Positions 34,319 through 45,725 of a DNA stretch of 64,000 nt are shown here, one piece after another (positions within the stretch are counted from its first letter, which is position 1; the number at the start of each line of letters is the position of its first letter). Source of the DNA: Colocasia esculenta (lineage: Eukaryota; Streptophyta; Magnoliopsida; Alismatales; Araceae). The notes under the pieces were generated by a model. The model was not told the origin of the DNA and ran no database searches. It worked only from the letters and a program-made list of their open reading frames with translations. The stretch lies in NCBI GenBank assembly GCA_014218235.1, contig CM024766.1, positions 17,457,346-17,521,345 of the forward strand, written 5' to 3'. The translations under genes were made by a program, and so were the position numbers.

Positions 34319-34591
34319 GTGGTTGTTTTTGTCCATAGGGGGACTGTACCCGAGTTAGTGAAATCCTGAGGGTTGCTCAGGGACTGGACGTAGGACTCCT
34401 AAGGAGAGGAGATCCGAACCAGGATAAATCTGTGTGTTGTGTGATTGTCTTCTTTGTGTGATTGTTGTTTTTACTAACCATTACTAATTCCTTTCAAGAA
34501 CTCTTTATGTTTGTTTGAGTTCAGGTTTTTATCAGATAAATTTTTAAAGACCCATTCACCCCCCCTCTGGGTTAGCCAACCGGGCAACAAG

Positions 34592-34603
34592 TGGTATCAG
34601 AGC
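34592..34603 (+). promoter_or_regulatory. Primer binding site of SIRE(+), initiator tRNA-Met
   Basis: The sequence tggtatcagagc lies two bases after the LTR end. Confidence 0.9.
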
Positions 34604-34653
34604 GAGTCTCTTCGACAAAGAACAAGATCCAACGATCTGAAGAGTAAAGATCC

Positions 34654-36426
34654 ATGGCAGCCCAAGGTCACTTCGAAGGTCAGTCTGTCAACAGACCTCC
34701 TTTGTTCGATGGTGAAGATTATACGTATTGGAAGACCAGGATGGAATACTTTCTACAAGGCCACGATTATCAAATCTGGTCAATAGTGGAAGAAGGTGAT
34801 CTGGTCGTCACAAATGAGAAAGCACAATGGACAGATGAAGATAGAAAGAAAATCTCCTTGAACTGTAAAGCTAAGAGCATTCTATGTTGTGCTCTAAGCA
34901 AGAAGGAGTTCAACAGAGTTTCAGCATGCAAATCCTCCATGGAAATGTGGGAAAAGTTAAGGATTACATATGAAGGTACAGACAAAGTAAAGGAGACAAG
35001 AATCGACATTCTTGTCACTCAGTATGAAAGATTTCAAATGCAAACAGGTGAGTCTATTACCCAAATGTTTAGTAGATTTACTGACATCACTAATGGCCTA
35101 GCAAGTCTAGGAAAGTCATATGAGAATGCAGATATGGTAAGGAAGATTCTCAGATCCTTGCCATCTTCATGGACGGCAAAGGTCACAGCTATCGAAGAAG
35201 CTAATGATCTTAAGAGAATGTCAGTAGAAAAACTCATCGGGTCTCTCATGGCCCATGAAATAAACATGGAAAGACTAGGAGAATCCTCCAGTAGAAAGAA
35301 GCAGTCAAATGCGCTTAAAGCTAATGGGGACTCATCAGAAGAATCCTTAGATAACAGTGAAGATAGCAAAGATAGTGATGATGAAGAAGCCATGCTCTCA
35401 AGAAGATTGCAGAGAATCTTGGCAAAGAAGAAGAAGTTCCAGTCTGGTAGGAGGTACTTCAAGAAAAACAAAGATCTCAAGAGACCAGATGGAAAAGATC
35501 AGAAGAGGAATGAGCCACTTTGCTATGAATGCAAGAAACCTGGACATATCAAGGCAGACTGTCCAATGCTAAAGAAAAATGATCACAAGAAGAAGGACAG
35601 CTCCAAGAAGTTCAGAAGATTCAAAAAGAAAGCCATGGCAGCTGCATGGGACAACAGCAGCGACTCAGACAGTGAGTCAAGCTCCAGCAGTGAAGAAGAA
35701 GAAGCCAACCTGGCTCTTATGGCAAATACCGAGGATAAGGTAACATCTGATTCCTCTTTCGATTCCTGTAATGACTCAGATTCGGATAATTTGGAAAGTG
35801 CATTTAATGAACTCTACGATAAGTATAAAGAAGTGTGTAAACTACTTAAGCTAAGCAAGAAAAATATCACATGTCTCGAAAATACCAACTCAGATTTAAA
35901 ATCTGAAAATGAAGAACTAGAAAAACAAATAATTGAGCTTAAGAGAAGAAATGAACTATTATGTGAAAACTTAAAAGACAAGAACAGAAAAATCATTGAC
36001 CTAGAAAAACAGGAAAGCTCAGATGATTTAAGAAAAACGGTAAATGAATTAAATGAAGAAAACAATACACTAGCAAGCACCTTAGAAAAGTTTACAAATG
36101 GAAAGAATTCCTTATTATTAAAAGGTGCTAGAAGATCTGGTAAGAATAAACGAGGTTTAGGTTACATACCGCCAGAAAATGAAGAAGAAATAATCTATCC
36201 AGAAAAATATCCAACTCCTAAGTTCACTCCAGAACAAGATGTGGCATATAAAGCGAATTTTAAATACATAGTAAGAGTGACAATAACATCATGTTGTAAT
36301 CACTGTAATAAGCTAGGACATTTAAAATCCACCTGTCCAACAAGACATAAGAAGTGGATAATAAAAAGTAAAAATAATGATACTGACCCATCAGGACCCA
36401 AAGGAACTTGGGTACCTAAATCTTGA
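34654..36426 (+). CDS. gag: gag of SIRE(+), intact
   Basis: A 590-codon frame starts 64 bases after the LTR. The N-terminal half is the copia gag capsid domain (UBN2/DUF4219 type), with LFDGEDYTYWKTRMEYFLQG near residue 20 and WEKLRITYEGTDKVKETRI near 105. A CCHC knuckle, CYECKKPGHIKADC, is at residues 290-303. Acidic Ser/Asp runs follow, then a long heptad-like coiled coil (about 385-475) and a second knuckle, CNHCNKLGHLKSTC, at 548-561. It forms the virus-like particle and binds RNA. The stop TGA overlaps an ATG (tgatg) that starts the pol frame, an arrangement shared with SIRE(-). Two knuckles and a coiled coil make it longer than typical copia Gag. Confidence 0.92.
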   Translation: MAAQGHFEGQSVNRPPLFDGEDYTYWKTRMEYFLQGHDYQIWSIVEEGDLVVTNEKAQWTDEDRKKISLNCKAKSILCCALSKKEFNRVSACKSSMEMWEKLRITYEGTDKVKETRIDILVTQYERFQMQTGESITQMFSRFTDITNGLASLGKSYENADMVRKILRSLPSSWTAKVTAIEEANDLKRMSVEKLIGSLMAHEINMERLGESSSRKKQSNALKANGDSSEESLDNSEDSKDSDDEEAMLSRRLQRILAKKKKFQSGRRYFKKNKDLKRPDGKDQKRNEPLCYECKKPGHIKADCPMLKKNDHKKKDSSKKFRRFKKKAMAAAWDNSSDSDSESSSSSEEEEANLALMANTEDKVTSDSSFDSCNDSDSDNLESAFNELYDKYKEVCKLLKLSKKNITCLENTNSDLKSENEELEKQIIELKRRNELLCENLKDKNRKIIDLEKQESSDDLRKTVNELNEENNTLASTLEKFTNGKNSLLLKGARRSGKNKRGLGYIPPENEEEIIYPEKYPTPKFTPEQDVAYKANFKYIVRVTITSCCNHCNKLGHLKSTCPTRHKKWIIKSKNNDTDPSGPKGTWVPKS

Positions 36427-37010
36427 TGTCTTTATTTCAGGCTAACCTTCGAGCATCCAAATGGTATTTGGATAGTGGGTGCTCAAGGCACATGACAGGA
36501 AACCTGAAGCTTTTCTCCCATCTTCAAGATGAAGAAGGAACAGTCACTTATGGAGATAATGGAAAAGGAACTGTAGTAGGCAGTGGATCAGTTAACAGCA
36601 AAGGAAAAACAGTCATAGAAGATGTACTGTTAGTCAAAGGTTTAAAGCACAACCTCATAAGTATTAGTCAGCTGTGTGATAGAGGACATCAAATCAAATT
36701 TCAAGAGTCAAAATGCAGCATACTAAAGGATGGAGCAGTCATCTTTGAAGCAAATAGAGAGAAGAATCTGTACGTGCTCTACCTTGAAGAACTCAAAGAG
36801 CAAAATGTGTGTCTGGCAGCCAGCAAAGACAAATCAACCGATCTGTGGCACAGAAGGTTAGGCCACTGCAGCTTGGATGGCATGAGCAAGCTCAGAAAGA
36901 GAAACCTTGTGGAAGGTCTACCGAAAATCAATGGTAAATTAGAAAGTGTTTGCAGACCTTGTGCTAAGGGAAAGCACACTAAAGTTCCTTCAAGTCAAAG
37001 ACGGTGGTGA
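36423..37010 (+). pseudogene. pol: Protease and integrase zinc-binding region of SIRE(+) pol
   Basis: The frame is -1 relative to gag and begins at the tgatg overlap. The copia aspartic protease motif is WYLDSGCSRHMTG near 36460, followed by the GAG-pre-integrase region with LWHRRLGHCSLDGM and CRPCAKGKH, the HHCC zinc site. It closes at 37010 because one base is missing at about 36983 relative to SIRE(-), where the frame runs on into the integrase core. Confidence 0.88.
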
Positions 37011-37975
37011 CCACCTCAAAACCCTTAGAGCTCCTACATATGGATCTATTTGGGCCAATGAGAACTACCAGTCTTGGAGGAAAGAATTTCGGATTTGTTA
37101 TAGTAGATGACTACTCAAGATTCACATGGGTATCTTTCTTAGAACATAAAAATGACACTTTTGATAATTTTGTTAGTTTCAGCAGAAAAATCCAGAAAGA
37201 TCAGAAGTTCAGCATAGTATCCATTCGATCTGATCATGGTGGTGAGTTCCAAAATGAAAAGTTTGCTAGATTCTGTGATGATCAAGGAATTCAGCACAAT
37301 TTCTCAGCACCAAGGACACCGCAGCAAAATGGTATAGCCGAACGGAAGAACCGAACTCTCTTGGATATGGCAAGAACTATGCTTTGTGAATATGAGTTAC
37401 CAAGATATTTCTGGGCAGAAGCAGTCAACACAGCCAGCTACATTGTCAACAGAGTCATGATCAGGCCAATCCTGAAGAAGACTGCATATGAGCTGTTTAA
37501 AGGGAAGAAACCAAAGATCAGCCATTTCAGAACTTTTGGATGTCCTTGCTTTATTCACAACAACGGAAAAAGGGATATTGGTAAGTTGGATGCCAAATCA
37601 GATGAAGGCATCTTCATGGGGTACACCTCTAAACCCAAAGGCTATAGAGTATTTAATAAACGTACTTTATTGATTGAACAGTCTGTACACATTATTTTTG
37701 ATGAAACTAATCCCTCCTTGAGAAAGGAAGTAGAGAGTGATATCGATGACGCAGATGAACTGTCCAATAAACTGAAAGACACATCACTTGAAGATAAGGA
37801 TGATCCGCCTCTGGAAGAAATGCAACAAGAAGAAATTTCTCATGAATCTCTTCCAAAGGAATGGAGATACAAGAAAGATCACCCACCTGAAAACATTATT
37901 GGTGATCCATCGGTAGGGGTAAGAACAAGAGGTAACTTGATTCCTTGTGATTACCTCGCTTTGTTTCTCAATTAG
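37004..37975 (+). pseudogene. pol: Integrase core of SIRE(+) pol
   Basis: This is the DDE recombinase that inserts the cDNA: LLHMDLFGPM (first Asp), IRSDHGGEFQN (second Asp) and NGIAERKNRTLLDMAR (Glu). It is followed by the conserved SHFRTFGCPCFIHNNGKRD and KPKGYRVFNKRT blocks and an acidic linker. The frame closes at 37975 through one missing base near 37959, after which RT continues in another frame. Confidence 0.9.
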
Positions 37976-39498
37976 AGCCTAAGACAGTCAATGAAGCCCT
38001 AACTGACGAATCCTGGATAATAGCAATGCAAGATGAATTAAATCAATTCAAGAGAAACCAAGTATGGTCACTTGTTCCTAGACCATCAGACCATCCTGTG
38101 ATCGGCACTAAATGGGTGTTCAGAAACAAATTGGATGAATCTGGTGTAATTCTAAGAAACAAGGCCAGACTGGTGGCTCAAGGCTATTGTCAAGAGGAAG
38201 GCATAGATTTTGATGAAACCTATGCACCAGTGGCTAGACTTGAGGCCATTAGAATGCTACTAGCTTATGCTTCTGCATTAGATTTAAAGTTATTTCAAAT
38301 GGATGTTAAATCTGCATTTCTAAATGGTTTTATAAAAGAAGAAGTTTATGTGGAACAACCGCCGGGTTTTGATGATACAGACTTTCCGAATCATGTTTTT
38401 AAGTTGCATAAGGCTCTATATGGTTTAAAACAAGCACCTAGAGCCTGGTATGAAAGACTTAGTTCTTTTCTCACAAAACATGGTTTTAATAGAGGTCAAG
38501 TAGATAGCACTCTTTTTATAAAAACAAAAGCCAAAAATATACTGTTGGTTCAAATTTATGTGGATGACATCATCTTTGGATCTACTGATGAATCCTTGTG
38601 CAAGTATTTTGAAAAGCTAATGCAGGGGGAATTTGAGATGAGTATGATGGGAGAGCTCAACTACTTCCTTGGACTTCAAATCAAACAAGGAAAGGAAGGA
38701 ATTCACATCTGTCAAGCAAAGTACACCAGAGAACTGCTAAAGAAATTTGGATTTGAAAACACCAAGCCACTGTCAACACCAATGAGTACATCAACTAGGT
38801 TGGACAATGACAAGGATGGTAAGAAAGTAGATCAAAAGATCTACAGAGGTATGATAGGTTCATTACTTTATCTAACCGCAAGTAGACCTGATATATTATT
38901 TAGTGTATGCATGTGTGCTAGATATCAAGCCGACCCTAGAGAATCACATTTAATTTCTGTCAAAAGGATTTTCAGATACTTAGCCAGGACTCATGATCTA
39001 GGACTATGGTATCCAAACTCCTGTGATGTAAAATTAGTAGGATATTCTGATGCTGATTATGCTGGATGCAAGGTAGATAGAAAAAGCACCAGTGGTTGCT
39101 GTCAATTTCTTGCAGGGTGTTTAATCTCATGGTCCTCAAGGAAACAAAATTCAGTAGCACTATCTACAGCTGAAGCCGAGTACGTAGCTGCTGGAAGTTG
39201 CTGTACACAACTCTTATGGATAAAGCAACAACTTGAGGATTTTGGACTCAAAGTCAAGAAAATTCCTCTGCTATGTGACAACACCAGCGCTATCAACCTC
39301 ACCAAAAATCCAATTCAGCACTCCAGGACCAAACATATTGAGGTCAGATATCATTTTATTCGTGATCATGTAGCAAATGGCAATATTGAAATATCGTTTA
39401 TTGATACAAATAATCAGCTAGCAGATATTTTCACAAAGGCCTTACCTGAAGAGAGATTTACATCTCTTAGAAGGGAGTTAGGCATGTGTATTTTGTGA
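37976..39498 (+). CDS. pol: Reverse transcriptase and RNase H of SIRE(+) pol
   Basis: The frame is fully open for more than 490 codons. RT blocks are VIGTKWVFRNKLDESG, ARLVAQGYCQEEGIDF, LFQMDVKSAFLNGFIKEEVY, LYGLKQAPRAWYERL and the catalytic YVDD at 38557-38568. The RNase H part begins around GYSDADYAGCKVDRKSTSG with the first Asp, followed by STAEAEYVAA (Glu) and LCDNTSAINL (Asp), and ends with the copia signature QLADIFTKALPEERF. The stop TGA is at 39496-39498. In an intact element it would be released from Gag-Pol by the protease. Confidence 0.92.
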
Positions 39499-39890
39499 AA
39501 AGATCTTCATTTAAAGCTGGTATAAAAATTCTCAGAATTTAAGAAGGTTCTCTCTCTCTCTCTCTTTCTGTGTCAAAATCAATTCAAAAGTCTCAGTTTA
39601 AGCGTTCCGTCCGATAAGTCATAGTTCTTCAAGGCGGTCAACCTCGCTTGTCGTTTTCTGACGCCTCACCTTTTGGAGCATTTATTTTCTTTAAATCGAT
39701 GCGTTAACGATTCCTCTTCCTCATTCACTTTTTCCCCTCTTTCGTCCCGACGCATGAGCCGATGCCCTAGCGACTCTTGCCTCTACCCTCTGCAAATTTG
39801 AAGCTTCCATCTCCTTCCCGCGAAATCGTTTGAGGGTTTCCTCTCATCACCCTTCTCGTCACCCCTTCAAACCTTCTCCCACCTGAATCC
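39499..39890 (+). other. Spacer between pol and third ORF of SIRE(+)
   Basis: These 392 bases have no supported frame. A CT microsatellite lies at about 39549-39568. SIRE(-) has a spacer of similar size (46217-46572). Its presence argues against stop-codon readthrough from pol into the third ORF; a spliced or separate RNA, or internal initiation, would be needed. Confidence 0.7.
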
Positions 39891-42800
39891 ATGGCCGCAC
39901 CAGCTATTGCCGGAAGTGTGGGTGGCTACAGCGCCGAATACCTCTCCCCAGCGCAGGAGGAGCGTTTCACCTTTGTGAAGACAAAGCTCTGTGGTCACAA
40001 GGAAGTAGATGTTTCAGATCTGCAGAAAAATGGAATGAGCAGCCTCATTGAGAAGATCGACCAGATGAAGTGGAAAGGGCTTACCACTTGCTCAGAGGTA
40101 AGTTATCCGGACCTGGTAAAGGCGTTCTTTGTATGCTTAAGAACAGAAGAAGATGGGGCCCTCGTTTCTTCAGTCAAGGGCACCGTAATCAGAATCGACC
40201 AGGAATTGCTTAGGATGCTATTTGGAGTAAGCATATCGGGCTTCAGTGGAATTCATTCTGTAGATACCCAAGAAAAGGGTTTGGGGATTGTTGGGCCAGG
40301 GTTCAAGATGAGGGATGGCAAGCTAGATATCAATCAGTTAAGTGCCTTCAACCGCCTCCTTCACTTTATCGTTTGTCAGATTTTGGTTCCCCGAAGTGCA
40401 ACCTTCTCCGCTTGCACTAAGGCTGACTCCGATCTGATGTACTGGGCCATTAAAAATGAGGAAATCAATATGGCCGCAGTGATGATGGAGAGAATGAAAT
40501 TTGCCAGGGAGCAGATTTGGGACACTAAAAGCAAGTTGAATGTGTCCCTTCCCTATGCCCATTTACTCACCAGAATCTTCAGACACTTCGGTGTAGATGT
40601 CTCAGGGGCAGTTGTGGAGAAGATGGGCCAAGCTATCAGGTCCAGAAACTTAAAGAAGAGCGGTTTTTCAGTAGTCAATGGGGTCTGGTTCAAGGCTTCA
40701 GTTGCAGAAGGTGAAGGTCTCATTGGTGAGCCTTCAGTTACTCAAACCCAGTCAGAGGCAGATTCTGTGATGCCCGAATTGCCACTGGAATCAGGTTCTG
40801 TTCCAGTCATTGTAGAAACAGAGCAGGAAGGGCCATCTATGGCCAGAAATCAGTCAGAGGCAGCAACAGCAGTGAGGGCAGAGGAAGACAGGCCAGCTAC
40901 AGCAGATCCAGTTGTGCCTCCTGTTGAAAGGAGAATTGAGGACATTCTTCCTGAAGACATCCTGCCTGTTATGGAGCAGTCTGTGGCATCAGGCCACATC
41001 TTTGTAGACGGTCCAGTAGAAGAAGAGCAGCAAAATCCTAAGGATAATTCAATGGAAATGGATGCTCCCTGTCAGGGGGAGACTGGTGCAGTTGCAGAAG
41101 ATGCTCCACTTGAGGGGGAGCAATCCCAAGAGACACCAGATGTTGCACCTCCAGCCACCAGCGATCAGGAGGAAGACCAGAGAGAGTCTGAAAATTTGGA
41201 TGCCAGAGAAGGGGAGACAGCTAGTTCATCAAGCTCTGATGAGGACAATAATCCACCTCCTCCAGCTACAAAGGGCAAAGAGAAAGATATAGCTCCTGAA
41301 GTACCCCTTTTAGCTGATGCACCATTTGAAAGACAGGTCAAGCAAAAGATTATCATCAATTTAAAACCTGTGATTGAGAGGTTGGATGCTCAGGGTGAGC
41401 TGCTTTGCTCACTTCAGACTGATGTGAATTCCATCTTTCTAAGCCAAGCTTCAGCCCGCAAGGAATTGGTTCAGATTCGCTCTGCCATGACATGGTTTCA
41501 TCAGGAAATGGGGACCATGAAGAATTTGCTATCTGACATCCTTCAGGCAGTTGGAGCTCAAGCTCCTGCTCCTCCAGCAGCTCAGGAGCCTCACTCAAGT
41601 GTGCCTGAGCCCTCCGGGCAGTCAGCAGCAGCAGCAGAAGCCCCAGCTGAAGAGTCAGGGCCAACAGGGCCAGCTGAAGAGTCAGGGCCAGCAGGGCCAG
41701 CTGAAGAGTCAGGGCCATCAGTGCCAGCTGAAGATTCAAGGCCATCAGGGCCAGTTGTGATGGAATCAGGGCCACCAGGGCCGGCAGTGTTGGATCCGTT
41801 GCCTCCCTTGCCTGAAGAAGTGGTTTCAGATCCTCCACCCCTTGCTCCCACTTCTACCAACACTCCCATTCCTCCTTCTCCACCCTCTAACTCCACAGCT
41901 CCACCTGCTCCACCTCCCTTCAAAAAGCCCAGATCCAGGCCCATTTCCTCTCCCACACCTTTTCCTCCTCATCCCATCACATCCTCTCCTGTTTCTTCTA
42001 CTTCTCATCTTTCCTCTGCTCAAGAATTTGAGGCCCCTCCAGCATCCTCAGCTGGAGCCTCATCCTCTTCTGGTACATCTTCACTTCCAGAAGTAGGATC
42101 TCTCAATTCTGATGCATTTCTGAACCCCCCTGCACCTCCCTCCTTTATCACTATTATTCCTACAGATGTCCAAGTCGACTCACCCTTTCTTGATAAAATC
42201 AAGGATGAGTTTGAAGAGGTCATTCTTAAATCTGTGCTAAAGGTAGGTGACCACCTTTCCAAGACAGACTCTTCCAGTACTGTCTCCAAGAAACGAAAGC
42301 TTTCTTCCTCCACATCTCCTCTTTACCCTCCCTTGTGGTTTTCTCTTACAGTCACCCACAAGCATACCTCTCTGTACAAAGAATACCTTCAAAAGGTTGT
42401 CTTTGCCACTCTTCACAATCTTCCTTTTCTTAACCTCTCTGACCATTTAGATGTTATTCTTCCCTATACTCCTCTGTCTAAGGCCGACAAATCCAAAATC
42501 TTCTCCTCAGCCCACTCCAAAACTGAGGAGCAATGGGCTAAATCTCATAAAGATCTGTACAGTCGCTTCCTTCAGGCTAAGGCAGCAAGGTTTCCACCCA
42601 GGGATCACTCCTTGACCCTTTCTGAGTGGTTTCAGTTTCACCACCAGAACACCTGGGCTCCTGCCATTCAGAAGCTCATCAAGCTGGTCAGGCATTTCCA
42701 AACATTCAACAACTACAGGTATCTCAACAATTTACCTGAAGTTCAGCTCAGCCAGTTCAAGAGAGCCATCAAGGTCCTAACCCACTCTGAGCAGTCTGAG

Positions 42801-43543
42801 GAAATCAGAGTAGATTTTGCCACTCTTAATTTACCTGAAGAGATTTTCCTGCCTCAGATTCATTTCCTGATTATGGAATCTTCGGTTGGTTCCATCGTTT
42901 TTGAGCATTTTGCAAGGGTTATGGGCAGAATCAAGATTCAGAAAGGCCTTCAGGTTGGTTTTCCTAGATTTCTTTTCCGGGAATACCATAGAGGGTTTGT
43001 CAACTCTGCTGTCCTTGCCCCTCTCCTCTCAGAATGTGAAAGGCTGAATGCCTCCGATTGGTCCAAGTTTTACTCTCTGTCTGCTCAGCAGCTAGCACAT
43101 CTGAATGCTGCTCAAGCCAGGGAAGGAAAAGCTCCTATCTCTCCTGCAACCTTCTTGGATATGAATTCAATCCAGCTGGTCTCTGATCCCTACCGCGTTT
43201 GGGCTGAAAGATACAAAGTGTTTTTAGCTCTTCGCCAGGAACTCAAGGACAAACAGATTTTCTACCCTGTCACCATGGACAGTTTCTTGCCTGTGCAAGT
43301 TTTGGTAAAACAATCATCACCTGCACCTCCATGGATCCAGACGAGTATGACCTGTTTCTTACCAAGCAGCGCAGCCTCTATCTATCCAAGATGGCTCCAA
43401 TCATGGGACCATCCTTCTCCATTGAGAGCGGTGCCTTTAGGCAATTCTTCAAGCGTCAGGAAGAGCAAGCCTGGGAAGCTATTTCTCATTATGCCTCCCT
43501 TCTCTCTCCTGCTTATTATTTGCCTGTACCTCCTCAATCTTAA
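39891..43543 (+). CDS. Third ORF of SIRE(+): large accessory protein of unknown function (one frameshift near the end)
   Basis: The start is a good-context ATG (ccatggcc), and the frame is open for 1,218 codons to 43547. Residues 1-278 resemble the plant-transposon-associated domain often annotated 'putative plant transposon protein' (SLPYAHLLTRIFRHFGV, VEKMGQAIRSRNLKK). About 280-485 is acidic and low-complexity. About 488-556 is a helical block conserved with SIRE(-) (PVIERLDAQGELLCSLQTDV). About 584-634 has GPAEESGP repeats, then a Pro/Ser linker. A basic KKRKL patch is at about 799-803. About 810-1135 is a conserved folded region (LTLSEWFQFHHQN, ATFLDMNSIQLVSDPYRVW). One base is missing near 43289; the original C-terminus (ending LPVPPQ) is read at 43331-43543. 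There is no signal peptide or membrane helix, so it is unlike an envelope. Confidence 0.88.
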
Positions 43544-43694
43544 TTGAATGGATTGTGCTCCTTCTCCTCATTGTCTCTTATTCTTTGTCTCTTTCCTTTT
43601 GCTTTTTGCTTAATGACAAAATGGGGAGAAAACTAACGTAAATCTGAAAAACATTTCATTTTTTGTATGATGTTTAGTATATTTTGTCATCATC

Positions 43695-43708
43695 AAAAAG
43701 GGGGAGAT
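43695..43708 (+). promoter_or_regulatory. Polypurine tract of SIRE(+)
   Basis: The run aaaaagggggagat directly precedes the 3' LTR. Confidence 0.87.
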
Positions 43709-45720
43709 TGATGACCAAACTGTCCCCATAATAAATATTTCTATATTATTTTGATGATAACAAAATAACACTAATGGATTTCTTGAGCCTTAAGTACAGG
43801 AAACAAAAGAAAAATGAAAGTTCAAGACAATCTGGTAAGTCTCATCACTTCTATCCAAGTCTTTGTATCGACTTCTTTGATAAGCAGAACGATTTTCTCT
43901 TTGACCGGAAAACTCAAAACAAATCGATATCATAACGATTTCTTTAGAATTCGCAACGACTCTGTAAGTTATCGTAACGACTTCTTCAGAAGTTATAACG
44001 ACTTGCTCATTATAACGACTCTGTAAGTTATCGTAACGACTTCTTCAGAAGTTATAACGACTTGCTCATTATAACGACTCTGTAAGTTATCGTAACGACT
44101 TCTTCAGAAGTTATAACGACTTGCTCATTATAACGACTCTGTAAGTTATCGTAACGACTTCTTCAGAAGTTATAACGACTTGCTCATTATAACGACTCTG
44201 TAAGTTATCGTAACGACTTCTTCAGAAGTTATAACGACTTGCTCATTATAACGACTCTGTAAGTTATCGTAACGACTTCTTCAGAAGTTATAACGACTTG
44301 CTCGTCATAACGACTCTGTAAGTTGTCGTAACGATTTCTTTAGAAAGCTACAACGACTTGCCATGTTTCATAACGATTTCTTTTATCATCTGTTATAGAA
44401 CGACTTGGTTGTGGTAACGATTTCATAAGTTATCATAACGACTTCTTATCAGTCTACAGCAACTTGATCATAACGATTCTATCAGATTTTCACAACGACT
44501 GCATAAGTCATGTTTCCATTAATTAAACGTTTTTCCTTGATTTAATCTACGTTGAATAGTCAAAGTCGCATCTCGTCTGATTGACTGCCATGCATTTAAT
44601 AAAGACTGAACGTATCTCTGCATGGACACAGAACATATCTTCCATTCTGGTGTATTCTCTGCATGCATCTTTTAGAACGATAAAGTGTTACTACTATATT
44701 TGTGTCTATCTGCTTTGACGTTGATTGACATCTGGAGATAGTATAGCTGTCTACCATTAAAGCTCAACCTTGCAGAACCTTAAGGATGTACTATCCTACA
44801 ACAACGGACACAGAAGGAACTACAAGCAAACTCAGAAGATCTTATCTCTTTGCGTGCTCCAAAGAACAAAAGACTGTTGACAGGAAGCTTCCACAAAACC
44901 TTCAGTCTAACGTACACCAAAGCTGTGAGACAACGGTCATCTCCTTGTCCTCATTCAAATAGGAGATACAAATACAAGATGAAGTTCGGAAGAAAAACCA
45001 ATCGAGAAAATTCAATTCATATTGAAGAGCGGCTAGAACTCTGCAGCTTTCAAGTCTTCAAATTTTTCTCTAGAGCCAGAAATTCAGTCTTTTCGATCTT
45101 GGCTCTTAGCTCCCTGTGCTGTGAGAAGAAAAATTAAGGAAGAGCTAGTTTAGTTCTGAGAGAGTGCACTTTGTGTAGATCTTCGTCTCTCAGTGCTTGT
45201 AGCTTCAGATTGAGTTTTGTAAAAGCTTGATCTAGGGGCTAGTCTTTTTCTCTCAAGAATTTTCCTGTGTTATTCCCTTCGTGTGTGAAGGAAGACCTGG
45301 TGGTTTCCAGGGTGGTGTTATTCCCTTCGTGTGTGAAGGAAGACCTGGTGGTTTCCAGGGTGGTGTTTTTCCCTTCGTGCGTGAAGGAAGACCTGGTGTT
45401 GCCAGGGTGTTGTGTTCCCTTCAGGGGTGAAGGAAGACCAGCTAAGCTGGGTGGTTGTTTTTGTCCATAGGGGGACTGTACCCGAGTTAGTGAAATCCTG
45501 AGGGTTGCTCAGGGACTGGACGTAGGACTCCTAAGGAGAGGAGATCCGAACCAGGATAAATCTGTGTGTTGTGTGATTGTCTTCTTTGTGTGATTGTTGT
45601 TTTTACTAACCATTACTAATCCTTTCAAGAACTCTTTATGTTTGTTTGAGTTCAGGTTTTTATCAGATAAATTTTTAAAGACCCATTCACCCCCCCTCTG
45701 GGTTAGCCAACCGGGCAACA
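43709..45720 (+). repeat. 3' LTR of SIRE(+)
   Basis: This LTR is 2,012 bases, tgatgacc to gggcaaca. It includes the 85 bases missing from the 5' LTR (43747-43831), which carry a cttaagtacagga box also present in SIRE(-) LTRs. The AACGA array is at about 43955-44510 and the hairpin array at 45276-45450. Confidence 0.94.
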
Positions 45721-45725
45721 TGAAC

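Larger units (their letters stand above)
32663..34589 (+). repeat. 5' LTR of SIRE(+)
   Basis: This LTR is 1,927 bases and starts tgatgaccaaactgtcccc. It lacks 85 bases that the 3' LTR has after position 43746; otherwise the two are nearly identical. It contains the 59-base AACGA-box array and the leader hairpin array. Confidence 0.94.
32663..45720 (+). mobile_element. SIRE-like Ty1/copia LTR retrotransposon on the + strand
   Basis: LTRs lie at 32663-34589 and 43709-45720, a tRNA-Met primer site at 34592, gag at 34654, pol from 36423 to 39498, a long third ORF from 39891 and a polypurine tract at 43695. Total length is 13,058 bases. It lies in the third ORF of SIRE(-). Gag is intact. Pol has two single-base losses and the third ORF one, so it is recent but not autonomous as read. 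Proteins are clearly of the same lineage as SIRE(-) but a distinct subfamily: LTR sequences are largely different apart from boxes and hairpins. Confidence 0.95.

Noticed and set aside
34135..34338. 67-codon repeat protein frame in the SIRE LTR (also at 45267)
   Set aside because: The repeat pattern is explained by the hairpin array in the leader, and the protein phase is not kept in the other SIRE family.
41591..41956. Gly-rich minus-strand frames under the third ORF
   Set aside because: They are shadows of the Pro/Ser/Glu-rich coding sequence on the + strand.
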